Of a stretch of 64,000 nucleotides of DNA, positions 17,675 to 25,154 are shown piece after piece. The position numbers and the translations under genes are program-made. The stretch spans positions 1 through 64,000 of the forward strand of contig JAGVSJ010000004.1 in assembly GCA_019720975.1 (NCBI GenBank), given 5' to 3'. Numbering within the stretch: position 1 is the first letter of the stretch; each line of letters opens with the position of its first letter. The notes beneath the pieces are model-generated. The model searched no databases and was not told the origin of the DNA. It was given only the letters and a program-made list of their open reading frames with translations. This DNA is from Candidatus Sysuiplasma superficiale. Its GTDB lineage: Archaea > Thermoplasmatota > Thermoplasmata > Sysuiplasmatales > Sysuiplasmataceae.

Positions 17675-18256
17675 CTATGCTGCGATCTCGCCTTTCTCCT
17701 TCTTTGCCTTCTTGCTTCTGTCTTCCTCAATCCATTCCAGCTTTCCCAGACCTGGCTGTCTCATCGTGAGTCCTATCTTGCTCTCCTTGACATTCTTGTC
17801 ATTGAGGCTCACTGAAATTATTCTTGCACGGACGCTGTCACCGACTTTCAGTTCCCTCTTGGTTTCCTTACCTATTATCCTCTTTCCGCCTTCATCGACG
17901 TCCAGCTTGTCGTCCATTATCTGGCTTATGTGGAGCAGACCATCCATCGGCCCGAATCTGACAAACGCGCCAAATTTGATAACGTCGACAACCGAGCCTT
18001 CAACTACTTCCTGTAGAAGCGGCTGAAACAGAAGAGCGTCGTAATAGACCGCCTGGAATACTCCGCCGTCCCCATGGACAACGCGGCCGTTGCCATCAGG
18101 TTCTATGTTCGATACCATAACGACTAGCTTTCCTTCAGAGTCCAGCCTTCCTTCAAAGGTTGATCTGGCAAGTTCAGATATCAGCTTGCCGTATTCCTCT
18201 CCAAGTCTCTCCGGCGGAGCCCTGATAACACCGTGTCTCTTTTGAATCTGATACAC
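17675..18256 (-). CDS. rpo7: RNA polymerase subunit Rpo7 (RpoE')
   Basis: Stalk subunit of archaeal RNA polymerase, partner of Rpo4, which binds nascent RNA and helps open-complex formation. An N-terminal tip domain is followed by an S1 domain with FGAFVRFGPMDGLLHISQI, and a lysine-rich tail. The 193 residues are normal. spt4 follows after 10 bases. A weak TATA-like AGTAAACAATT lies about 35 bases upstream (18286-18296). A 66-codon open frame immediately upstream is not convincing as a gene. Confidence 0.95.
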   Translation of the reverse strand: MYQIQKRHGVIRAPPERLGEEYGKLISELARSTFEGRLDSEGKLVVMVSNIEPDGNGRVVHGDGGVFQAVYYDALLFQPLLQEVVEGSVVDVIKFGAFVRFGPMDGLLHISQIMDDKLDVDEGGKRIIGKETKRELKVGDSVRARIISVSLNDKNVKESKIGLTMRQPGLGKLEWIEEDRSKKAKKEKGEIAA

Positions 18257-18867
18257 TTCAGCTACCTTCCCGATTGAGTTTCCCTGAATTGTTTACTTTG
18301 GCGAGATCCGAATGGCCGGACCAGTCAATCCTGGCCAGAACCATGGGCACACGCCTTCGTTCAGCGTTCATACGGTTCTGGCTCAGAATTTCGCAGACAT
18401 ATTGCATCAACATTGACCGGTTAATAAGCCTTTTGCACTTTTCGGCATGCTCCTTCATTAGTGATAACGGAGTGTATTTGGTCTTTCGTGATATCTTTCA
18501 CCCCGATGAGGTGCTGAATCACTCCGTCCGGATGGTTTCCTTCGCTGGTTACCGACTTCAGGGATACGGTAAATGTTGCAATTGATACACCCTGGGACGG
18601 GGTTGCATGCGCAACAGACCCCCAAGTGCCGACTCCGGTCAGTTGAGTAGGAAGTACCGGGTATACAGCCATTATCGTGTTGATGCAATCTGCGTTGTCG
18701 CCACGGCACCGAAGAACTGCGGGAAGGCATTGAATAGGAGGACAGATGCACGCACTCCGCCTCAGGAGGCCTTTCTAACCAAATACATTAGCTTCAAAGT
18801 AACTGGCCTGGTGCTTCTCATTCCGGCCAGCCAGGAACAGTGAATGGGAGAAAGTGCCTTTTAACGA

Positions 18868-18893
18868 TTACATCGGGTCGAGACCCGATGTAA
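18868..18893. repeat. Perfect 12-bp inverted repeat
   Basis: The left arm TTACATCGGGTC and the right arm GACCCGATGTAA are exact complements around a two-base centre. As DNA it is a near-perfect palindrome suited to a dimeric binding protein. As RNA it would form a hairpin once a few central pairs open. It is not followed by a T-run on either strand. Confidence 0.7.
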
Positions 18894-19581
18894 AGACGGA
18901 AGCGCATTCATTCTCATTGAGTGCTAGCGCACTCTGCCTGACCACATGGGGAGAGCTTTCGGGTATTGAATGCGTCACTACGTCTGTCATCAACCGAAAG
19001 CCGTACAACGGAAACACTGTCTGCCATTCAGCCAGGCATAATGCAGACAAGGGAGACAGGCGTCCTTTGCCCTGTGTACGGGCGGGATACACATTTGCAA
19101 GTCCGGGACACATGCTCCTGCGCATATTCGGCTGGCAGCGCGCTGACCGCGGTGCAGGTGTCTGACATGGGCGGAACCGTTCATTCCGGAAGGAGGACAG
19201 ATGAAGACGTGACGCGAAACCCTGTCCGTATGAGCCTGCAGGCAATCCGGAGAGCAGATGGTATGAAGCACGGGAATTCATTTGAAAGCTGATGAATTGA
19301 GGTGTCGGGTAGCATTTTACTCCTGTGGCGACTTTGCCGCAATCAAGTGGCAAAATAACGGACGTGGGGACGTTTTCGTCCGGCGTAGCCGTTGTGAACA
19401 GCGGAACCTGCATTGCAGCGGGATCGATGTTCTGTAGCATGGAATGGTTGCATGATCGCTCTCCTCAGACTGTGGAACGAAAACAGTCCCATTTTCTCTC
19501 ACGAAACGAGCTTCATGTGATGAAGACATGAAGAGCATGAAGCTTTCCTGTATTCGGATTAGGCCTGTATCCGTCATAGGA

Positions 19582-19594
19582 AAATTATTTAATC
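19582..19594 (+). promoter_or_regulatory. TATA-like box of hppA
   Basis: The sequence aaattatttaatc is centred about 29 bases before GTG 19617 and 41 before ATG 19629. It overlaps the upstream end of the longest open frame (19596), which rules out that far start. Confidence 0.55.
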
Positions 19595-19616
19595 AGTGCC
19601 CAATTTCCTTCGTTTG

Positions 19617-21680
19617 GTGCCTTTGCCGATGTTGAACTTCATATATTTCGTGATAGCTGCAGCTGTGATTGCACTCCTGTATTCGGTTGTCCAGACTGTT
19701 TCGATATTGAGAAAGGAGGAAGGGACGGACAGGATGATCGAGATTGCAAGAGCGATCCAGTCAGGCTCCAGGGCTTTTCTCAACAGGCAGTATTCAACAG
19801 TTGCCATGTTTGCCATCATAATCACTGCTGTGATAGCGCTTGTTCCACAGCTTGGATGGAAGGAAGCCGTGGGTTTTGCAGTCGGAGCTGCGAGTTCTGC
19901 CGTCGCCGGTTATGCGAGTATGAATGTTTCAATTAGGGCGAACGTCAGAACGGCCAATGCTGCACGCCGTTCGCTGAAAGACGGCCTTTCAGTGGCCTTC
20001 AGAGGCGGAAGCGTGACAGGAATTACAATAGTAGGATTCGCCGTGGTCGGCCTCTCTGTTCTTTTCATCTTCTACAATGGAAATCCGGTTGATATGCTCG
20101 GCTATATCTTCGGTGCCTCCCTCGTCAGCCTTTTCGCAAGGGTCGGAGGTGGCATTTACACAAAAGGCGCAGATGTGGGCGCGGACCTTATAGGAAAGGT
20201 GGAAGTGGGGATTCCGGAGGATGACCCGAGAAACCCTGCTGTCATTGCAGATAACGTTGGTGACAACGTTGGTGACTGCGCGGGAATGGGTGCCGATGTC
20301 TTCGAATCTTATGTCGTGACGCTGGTCGCGACAATGGTGCTTGCCTACTCTCTGCCAGCTGTGTTCTCATTGCTCGGATCCCGTGGAGTGATCTATCCGC
20401 TGGGCATTGCTGCCGTTTCAATAATAGCATCAATAATTGGTGTTTTCTTCGTCAGGCTTGGTAGGTCACAGAAAATAATGAATGCGCTTTACAGAGGAAT
20501 ATTCGTTACTGCAGTCATTGCAGCAGTTGGATTCTATTTTGTCACAAGCTACCTTCTTCCCGCAAGGTACGTTCTGGATTTCTTTGTTGACGCCATAATA
20601 GGAATAATTGTTGTTGGCCTCATTATGGGAATAACTGATTACTACACCGACACCCCTTTCAGACCAGTCAAGTCGATCGCAAGAGCATCAACGACGGGTT
20701 CAGGGACAAACATAATCACAGGGCTCGGATGGGGACTCCAGTCTTCCTTTCTTCAGACGTTCACGATAGTGGGTGCGCTGCTCATCTCATATTCAATCAC
20801 AGCAGGGGGTATAGGTTCTGCCATCTCGGATTTCGGCCTCTTCGGTATTGGAGTAACGGCTGCAGCAATGCTTTCGCTAACGGGCATGATAATATCAGTG
20901 GATGCGTTCGGACCTATAACAGACAATGCAGGCGGAATAGCGGAGATGGCCGGGCTGCCTGACGAGGTAAGGCAGAGGACAGATCCTCTTGATGCTGTAG
21001 GCAACACGACAAAGGCAGTGACCAAGGGATACGCCGTTGGGTCGGCCGCTCTTGGTGCACTTGCGCTGTTTGCTGCTTACTACGCGTACATTTCCAGCCA
21101 TGGATTCACTTCCCTGCAGATCAACAATCCGCTTGTTCTGACCGGTCTTCTTATTGGCGCCACCCTTCCGTTCTTCTTCACCTCTTTCCTCATGGGGGCG
21201 GTGGGAAAGGCTGCCCAGGCGATCGTGATAGAGGTCAGGAACCAGTTCAAGAGGAAACCAGGAATACTCCAGGGAACTGAGAAACCGGATTACGGCAAGT
21301 GTGTTGACGTTGTGACAAAGGAGGCTCTCAGGCAGCTTGCTGTTCCTGCCACAATAGGTGTACTTTCGCCGCTCCTTGTTGGTTTCATTCTAGGTCCGCT
21401 TGCGCTGGGAGGGCTTCTCATTGGTGTTGTTCTGAGCGGATTCAGTCTTGCAATAATGATGACTGTTGGCGGGGCCGCGTGGGACAACGCAAAGAAACTG
21501 ATTGAACAGGGACAGTATGGGGGCAAGGGTTCGGATGCACACAAATCGGCTGTTGTTGGAGACACTGTAGGAGACGCGACGAAGGATACAGCCGGACCGG
21601 CGATTAACCCGCTGATCAAGGTTGTCAACACCGTTTCCATTCTGTTCATAGCAATAATAATCAGTTTCCACCTGCTCTGA
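19617..21680 (+). CDS. hppA: Membrane-bound proton-translocating pyrophosphatase (K+-independent type)
   Basis: Couples hydrolysis of pyrophosphate to ion, here most likely proton, transport across the cytoplasmic membrane. About 16 membrane segments alternate with conserved cytoplasmic loops: DVGADLIGKVE, the substrate-binding DNVGDNVGDCAGMGAD, and near the C-terminus VVGDTVGDATKDTAGP. The diagnostic loop reads GNTTKAVTKG; lysine at this site, with threonine three residues later, marks the K+-independent subfamily. The start is chosen at GTG 19617 from promoter spacing; ATG 19629 is equally possible. Length near 687 is normal. The gene stands alone after a gene-poor interval and before sua5. 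It may recycle pyrophosphate from aminoacylation and nucleotide synthesis. Confidence 0.95.
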   Translation: MPLPMLNFIYFVIAAAVIALLYSVVQTVSILRKEEGTDRMIEIARAIQSGSRAFLNRQYSTVAMFAIIITAVIALVPQLGWKEAVGFAVGAASSAVAGYASMNVSIRANVRTANAARRSLKDGLSVAFRGGSVTGITIVGFAVVGLSVLFIFYNGNPVDMLGYIFGASLVSLFARVGGGIYTKGADVGADLIGKVEVGIPEDDPRNPAVIADNVGDNVGDCAGMGADVFESYVVTLVATMVLAYSLPAVFSLLGSRGVIYPLGIAAVSIIASIIGVFFVRLGRSQKIMNALYRGIFVTAVIAAVGFYFVTSYLLPARYVLDFFVDAIIGIIVVGLIMGITDYYTDTPFRPVKSIARASTTGSGTNIITGLGWGLQSSFLQTFTIVGALLISYSITAGGIGSAISDFGLFGIGVTAAAMLSLTGMIISVDAFGPITDNAGGIAEMAGLPDEVRQRTDPLDAVGNTTKAVTKGYAVGSAALGALALFAAYYAYISSHGFTSLQINNPLVLTGLLIGATLPFFFTSFLMGAVGKAAQAIVIEVRNQFKRKPGILQGTEKPDYGKCVDVVTKEALRQLAVPATIGVLSPLLVGFILGPLALGGLLIGVVLSGFSLAIMMTVGGAAWDNAKKLIEQGQYGGKGSDAHKSAVVGDTVGDATKDTAGPAINPLIKVVNTVSILFIAIIISFHLL

Positions 21681-21735
21681 CGCACTGTTTCGATGTCAAA
21701 CCTTTTAAGCGCCGTTCCTCTTTGTTCAGCACACC

Positions 21736-22812
21736 ATGAAGAAAACCAGATTCATAACGGGCGGCAGAGGACGCCGTTTCGATCTGGAAATCAGGGAAGC
21801 CGGGCGTTGCATCTCCAGTGGAGGTCTTGTGGTTTTCCCAACCGAAACAGTATATGGACTGGGAACAAACGCCCTGTCGGCTGAAGCAGTATCCGGTATC
21901 TTCAGGGTCAAGATGAGACCGGCAGACAATCCGTTGATCGTTCACGTCGGAACCGAGGCTGATGTGGATCGGCTCGTCACACACATCCCCCGGATCGCTG
22001 TCAGCCTCATGAAGAGGTTCTGGCCAGGACCTCTTACACTTGTAATGCGCAGGAGCAGGATAATTCCTGATAACGTCACTGCCGGACTCGACACCGTATC
22101 AGTCAGAATGCCTTCAAACCGGATAGCCCTGAAGCTAATTGCAGAGGCAGGCGTTCCGGTAGCTGCGCCCAGCGCGAACATATCCGGAAGGCCTAGCATC
22201 ACAAATGCTTCTCAGGCTGTAAAGGAGCTGAATGGCCTTGTAGACTACATAGTAGACGGCGGGCAGGCAAAATTCGGGCTTGAATCCACTGTGCTCGATG
22301 TAACGAAGGAGGTGCCGGTTATACTGAGACCGGGCGCGGTAACGCTGGAGCAGCTCAGAAGGCACATAGGAAATGTCAGAGTGCACAGAGCTGCCATATC
22401 GCCTTCAGATATTGTCGGCAATCCCCCGTCGCCGGGAATGAAGCACAGGCACTACGCGCCTGTCAACGCCTTTCTGTTCCTTGTTGAAAATGAAGGGGAA
22501 GGTCATGAAATTGATGAAGATATACAGGAGAGGGTGAGGTCCTTTGAGATGAGAGGTTTGAGGGTGGCAGCCATGGTCTCCGACGAATGCGAGGTCAGGG
22601 CCTGGAAGGTGGCCAGGCTCGGGAGCAGGCATGATCTGAGGAAGGTGGCTAGAAACCTGTTCCGCACCATCAGGCAGCTCGACGAAGAAGGTGCTGACGT
22701 GATTGTAGCAGAGGGATTCGACAGCAGGGGCATCGGGATGGCGTTGATGAACAGGCTCAGAAGAGCCTCCCTTCCGATGCCTGATGATGATGCTTTTCAG
22801 GGAAGAAAGTAG
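21736..22812 (+). CDS. sua5: Threonylcarbamoyl-AMP synthase Sua5
   Basis: Makes threonylcarbamoyl-AMP from threonine, bicarbonate and ATP, the first step of t6A-37 synthesis in ANN-decoding tRNAs. The YrdC domain occupies residues 10-210 (VVFPTETVYGLG, KMRPADNPLIVHV, VAAPSANISGRPS, GLESTVLDV). The Sua5-specific C-terminal domain follows, linked by SPGMKHRHYAP. The 358 residues are normal for the long form. A box cttttaagcg about 30 bases upstream suggests a nearly leaderless ATG at 21736. The last 16 bases overlap convergent purK. Confidence 0.94.
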   Translation: MKKTRFITGGRGRRFDLEIREAGRCISSGGLVVFPTETVYGLGTNALSAEAVSGIFRVKMRPADNPLIVHVGTEADVDRLVTHIPRIAVSLMKRFWPGPLTLVMRRSRIIPDNVTAGLDTVSVRMPSNRIALKLIAEAGVPVAAPSANISGRPSITNASQAVKELNGLVDYIVDGGQAKFGLESTVLDVTKEVPVILRPGAVTLEQLRRHIGNVRVHRAAISPSDIVGNPPSPGMKHRHYAPVNAFLFLVENEGEGHEIDEDIQERVRSFEMRGLRVAAMVSDECEVRAWKVARLGSRHDLRKVARNLFRTIRQLDEEGADVIVAEGFDSRGIGMALMNRLRRASLPMPDDDAFQGRK

Positions 22813-23891
22813 GCTTCAGGCTCGGAACCATAGAGTATCTCTATCACCCTTCTTCTACGCTCCCTCAATTCCCGAACGGTGTGTGCATTTACATTCACAT
22901 GTCCCATCTTCCTTCGCCTTCTCAATTCTCCCTTACCATAAGGATAGGAATGTGTTTCCGGAATACGCATGAGTCTCTCCTCCTTTTCCCTTGTGATTTC
23001 CACCCCGACGGCGTTCACTATGCCGCTCGGTTTGTACAGCAAAGGTTCCGGAACAGGTAGGCCGGTGATGGTTCTCAGATGCTGTTCAAACTGCGATATG
23101 GATGAGCCATGCAGAGTATGATGACCGGTGTTGTGCACTCTGGGTGCTATCTCATTGACTATACACCTGCCTCCTCTGATGAAGAACTCCACTCCCATCA
23201 CGCCCACGTATTCGAGTGCGTCAAGTATCTTCGACGCTACATCCCTCATGCCATAATCCCTGAACGGGGCCTCGTTGAAAAAAAGTATGCCGCCGACATT
23301 TCTGTTAAACGAGGGTATGTGAAACCTCTTGGTGCCGTCCTCACCCCGTGATGCGATAACTGACGCCTCAAAATCAAAATCAATGAATTCCTCAACGACA
23401 AATCTCTCGCCGGCGGGGAGCCGTATTTTGCCTCCCTTTCCCAAAGCATTATAATAGAACTGCCCCTTGCCATCATATCCGCCTCTCGAGCTCTTTATAA
23501 CTGCCTTCCCGAATGCTCTTGCGGATTTCAGGGCGTCTTCGCGCGAGTCTGAAATTGAATATTCTGCGACTGGAATTCCATTGGCGCTCAGGAATTCCTT
23601 TTCGGCTGCCCTATCCCTCTTTAGTGAGACAGAATCGATGCCAGGTCTGAGCTTGTCCTTCTTTTCAGCATAGAGCAGGGCCTGTTCGCTCACATGCTCG
23701 AACTCGAAGGTCACAATATCGCATGCATCAACGAACTTTTTGTATTCCGAGACGGGAATATAGGAATCGGCGAGCCTTGCCGCCGGTCCGGGCTTATCGT
23801 CAAGGACGTAATAACTGTTCTGAAGTTTCCTTCCTTCAATGATCATCATCCAGCCGAGCTGGCCCGATCCAATGATTCCCACTTTCATCAA
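22797..23891 (-). CDS. purK: N5-carboxyaminoimidazole ribonucleotide synthase PurK
   Basis: ATP-grasp enzyme of purine synthesis that carboxylates AIR to N5-CAIR with bicarbonate and ATP. The N-terminus MMKVGIIGSGQLGWMM, the ATP-grasp segment VIKSSRGGYDGKGQ, and the C-terminal NEIAPRVHNTGHHT with HGSSISQFEQHLR are family signatures. It is 364 residues long and lies nine bases after purE, which supplies the next enzyme. The pair forms a two-gene operon. Its 3' end overlaps sua5 by 16 bases. Confidence 0.95.
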   Translation of the reverse strand: MMKVGIIGSGQLGWMMIIEGRKLQNSYYVLDDKPGPAARLADSYIPVSEYKKFVDACDIVTFEFEHVSEQALLYAEKKDKLRPGIDSVSLKRDRAAEKEFLSANGIPVAEYSISDSREDALKSARAFGKAVIKSSRGGYDGKGQFYYNALGKGGKIRLPAGERFVVEEFIDFDFEASVIASRGEDGTKRFHIPSFNRNVGGILFFNEAPFRDYGMRDVASKILDALEYVGVMGVEFFIRGGRCIVNEIAPRVHNTGHHTLHGSSISQFEQHLRTITGLPVPEPLLYKPSGIVNAVGVEITREKEERLMRIPETHSYPYGKGELRRRRKMGHVNVNAHTVRELRERRRRVIEILYGSEPEAYFLP

Positions 23892-23900
23892 ATTCGCTCT

Positions 23901-24374
23901 TCACTCAAGCTTCTCGGCAGCAACTTCGGCCGTCTGCTTCTTCATGAAATTCATGACTCTCTTCTCAATTTCCTTGTGTTTAATGCCCAGGATTCTTGCG
24001 GCAAGCAGGGCCGCGTTTCTTGCGTTTCCTATCGCAACTGCTGCAACAGGCACCCCCTTTGGCATCTGGACAATCGACAGAAGCGAATCAAGACCGTTAA
24101 GATGTTTTGACGGCACAGGAACACCTATGACCGGTATATGGGTCAGAGATGCAACCATTCCAGGCAGATGGGCCGCACCGCCTGCACCTGCAATTATCAC
24201 CTCAATGCCGCGGCCCGAAGCACCCCTCGCATATTCAAACATAATCTCTGGTGTTCTGTGTGCCGAAACTATCTTCACCTCAAAGTCAATATCAAACTCC
24301 CTGAGCTGATCAGACGCAGCAGACATGTATTCAAAATCAGATTTGCTGCCCATTATGATTCCGACAAGTGGCAT
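23901..24374 (-). CDS. purE: N5-CAIR mutase PurE
   Basis: Class I PurE that rearranges N5-CAIR to CAIR. Recognisable motifs are the N-terminal [16 protein letters not shown] near residue 40, and [14 protein letters not shown] with [16 protein letters not shown] 24374 gives the usual start ([13 protein letters not shown]) and lies 27 bases from the TATA-like box centred at 24402; the open frame extends five codons further to ATG 24389. Presence of purK next door agrees with the class I route rather than direct CO2-using class II PurE. About 157 residues. Confidence 0.95.
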   Translation of the reverse strand: MPLVGIIMGSKSDFEYMSAASDQLREFDIDFEVKIVSAHRTPEIMFEYARGASGRGIEVIIAGAGGAAHLPGMVASLTHIPVIGVPVPSKHLNGLDSLLSIVQMPKGVPVAAVAIGNARNAALLAARILGIKHKEIEKRVMNFMKKQTAEVAAEKLE

Positions 24375-24396
24375 GGTTGAAGTATCCATGTGAGGA

Positions 24397-24410
24397 TATT
24401 ATAATTATTC
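24397..24410 (-). promoter_or_regulatory. TATA-like box of purE-purK
   Basis: An AT-only core (+ strand atattataattatt) centred about 27 bases from ATG 24374. The spacing supports leaderless purE. A tandem GCGCAACAG pair lies further upstream at 24481-24499 and has no known role. Confidence 0.5.
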
Positions 24411-24530
24411 TGTCATCGTGGATTACAGGCCGGACATCGGAATACGGCAGCAGCGCGGTGCCTGTGAACATACCGGCTCTGCGCAACAGCGCGCAACAGT
24501 CATGTTGAGTGTTTCAAGCACGTACCGCAA

Positions 24531-25034
24531 CTAGCGCCAGTCCGGATTCTGATTCGAACCGAAATAACGTTTCTCCAGCTCCAGCAGCTTCAGCTTTGTC
24601 CTCATCCCGCCAAAGGCCGAGAAGCCGCCTATTCCGGATACGGAAACAACACGATGGCACGGGACAACTATGAGAAGATTGTTCCTTGCAACAGCTCTGC
24701 CCACAGCTCTTGCGGCGCCTTTGGCACCTGCCATCCTTGCGAGATCCCCGTATGTAACGACATTACCGGGCCGTACGGTCCTCAGTCTCCGCCAGACAAG
24801 TTTCTGGAAGGGGGTCCCGGTCATTGTTACAGGTAAATCCGTCAATGTGTCCCTTCCTCTGTCCAGAAAGTCTACTATTGCAGATGAACCTGAGGAATGC
24901 GACTCGGCGGAAAGGGGTCTGGAGGTCAGACTTACCTTTGACAGCACGCCATCACTTTCAGTGCAATTGACGTACAATCCAAGTGCATGGCTGAAGGAAG
25001 AGTATACCTGCTGCAATTCTCTTTTCACCGCCAT
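24531..25034 (-). CDS. ogt: Methylated-DNA--protein-cysteine methyltransferase
   Basis: Suicide repair protein that removes alkyl groups from O6-alkylguanine onto its own cysteine. The active-site block reads VVPCHRVVS, preceded by the helix-turn-helix region with TYGDLARMAGAKGAARAVGRA and followed by GGFSAFGGM. The N-terminal domain is short, giving 167 residues, normal for archaeal forms. A TATA-like box at 25060-25068 is about 30 bases before ATG 25034. It stands as a single gene between purE and the membrane histidine kinase. Confidence 0.94.
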   Translation of the reverse strand: MAVKRELQQVYSSFSHALGLYVNCTESDGVLSKVSLTSRPLSAESHSSGSSAIVDFLDRGRDTLTDLPVTMTGTPFQKLVWRRLRTVRPGNVVTYGDLARMAGAKGAARAVGRAVARNNLLIVVPCHRVVSVSGIGGFSAFGGMRTKLKLLELEKRYFGSNQNPDWR

Positions 25035-25154
25035 CGAACTGGGTTAAATGATGCTGCGGATAAATACATTTGTGAGTATTGCATTCAAACTTCACATCAG
25101 GCACGGTTAGTTCTCATTCCGCATGACAGCACACAATGACACACTTTAAGAAGG

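Larger units (their letters stand above)
18257..19616 (+). other. Gene-poor, hairpin-rich interval
   Basis: Some 1.3 kb in a tightly packed genome without a recognisable protein or tRNA. Open frames exist on both strands, but they overlap each other and look like random translations. Instead there are many inverted repeats: 18759-18770 (GCCTC/GAGGC followed by CTTTCT), 18868-18893, 18919-18934, 19333-19354, 19359-19382 and 19509-19544. The motif GGAGGACAGATG occurs twice (18737-18748, 19192-19203). I found no RNase P or SRP RNA signature on either strand. It may hold unrecognised noncoding RNAs or decayed genes. Confidence 0.55.

Noticed and set aside
18258-18458. 66-codon frame directly upstream of rpo7
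   Set aside because: Position is operon-like, but there is no ribosome site, no familiar N-terminus and no protein-like pattern; a promoter for rpo7 lies inside it.
18421-18672. 83-codon minus-strand frame with GTWGSVAHATPSQG
   Set aside because: Looks slightly secreted-protein-like but has no signal peptide, promoter or recognisable domain; it may at most be a gene fragment.
19186-19203. CCGGAAGGAGGACAG as a possible SRP RNA helix-8 core
   Set aside because: The SRP consensus needs GGAAGG followed by GCAGC and a complementary strand; neither the AGCAGC side nor the flanking helix is present.
18868-19440. 190-codon open frame on the minus strand in the gene-poor interval
   Set aside because: Composition is random (many Pro, Ser, Cys; no hydrophobic core pattern), its stop falls in a palindrome, and it overlaps several equally long frames on the other strand.
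24481-24499. Tandem GCGCAACAG repeat as a CRISPR or operator
   Set aside because: Only two short copies without spacer structure; no CRISPR-like array or cas gene anywhere in the window.
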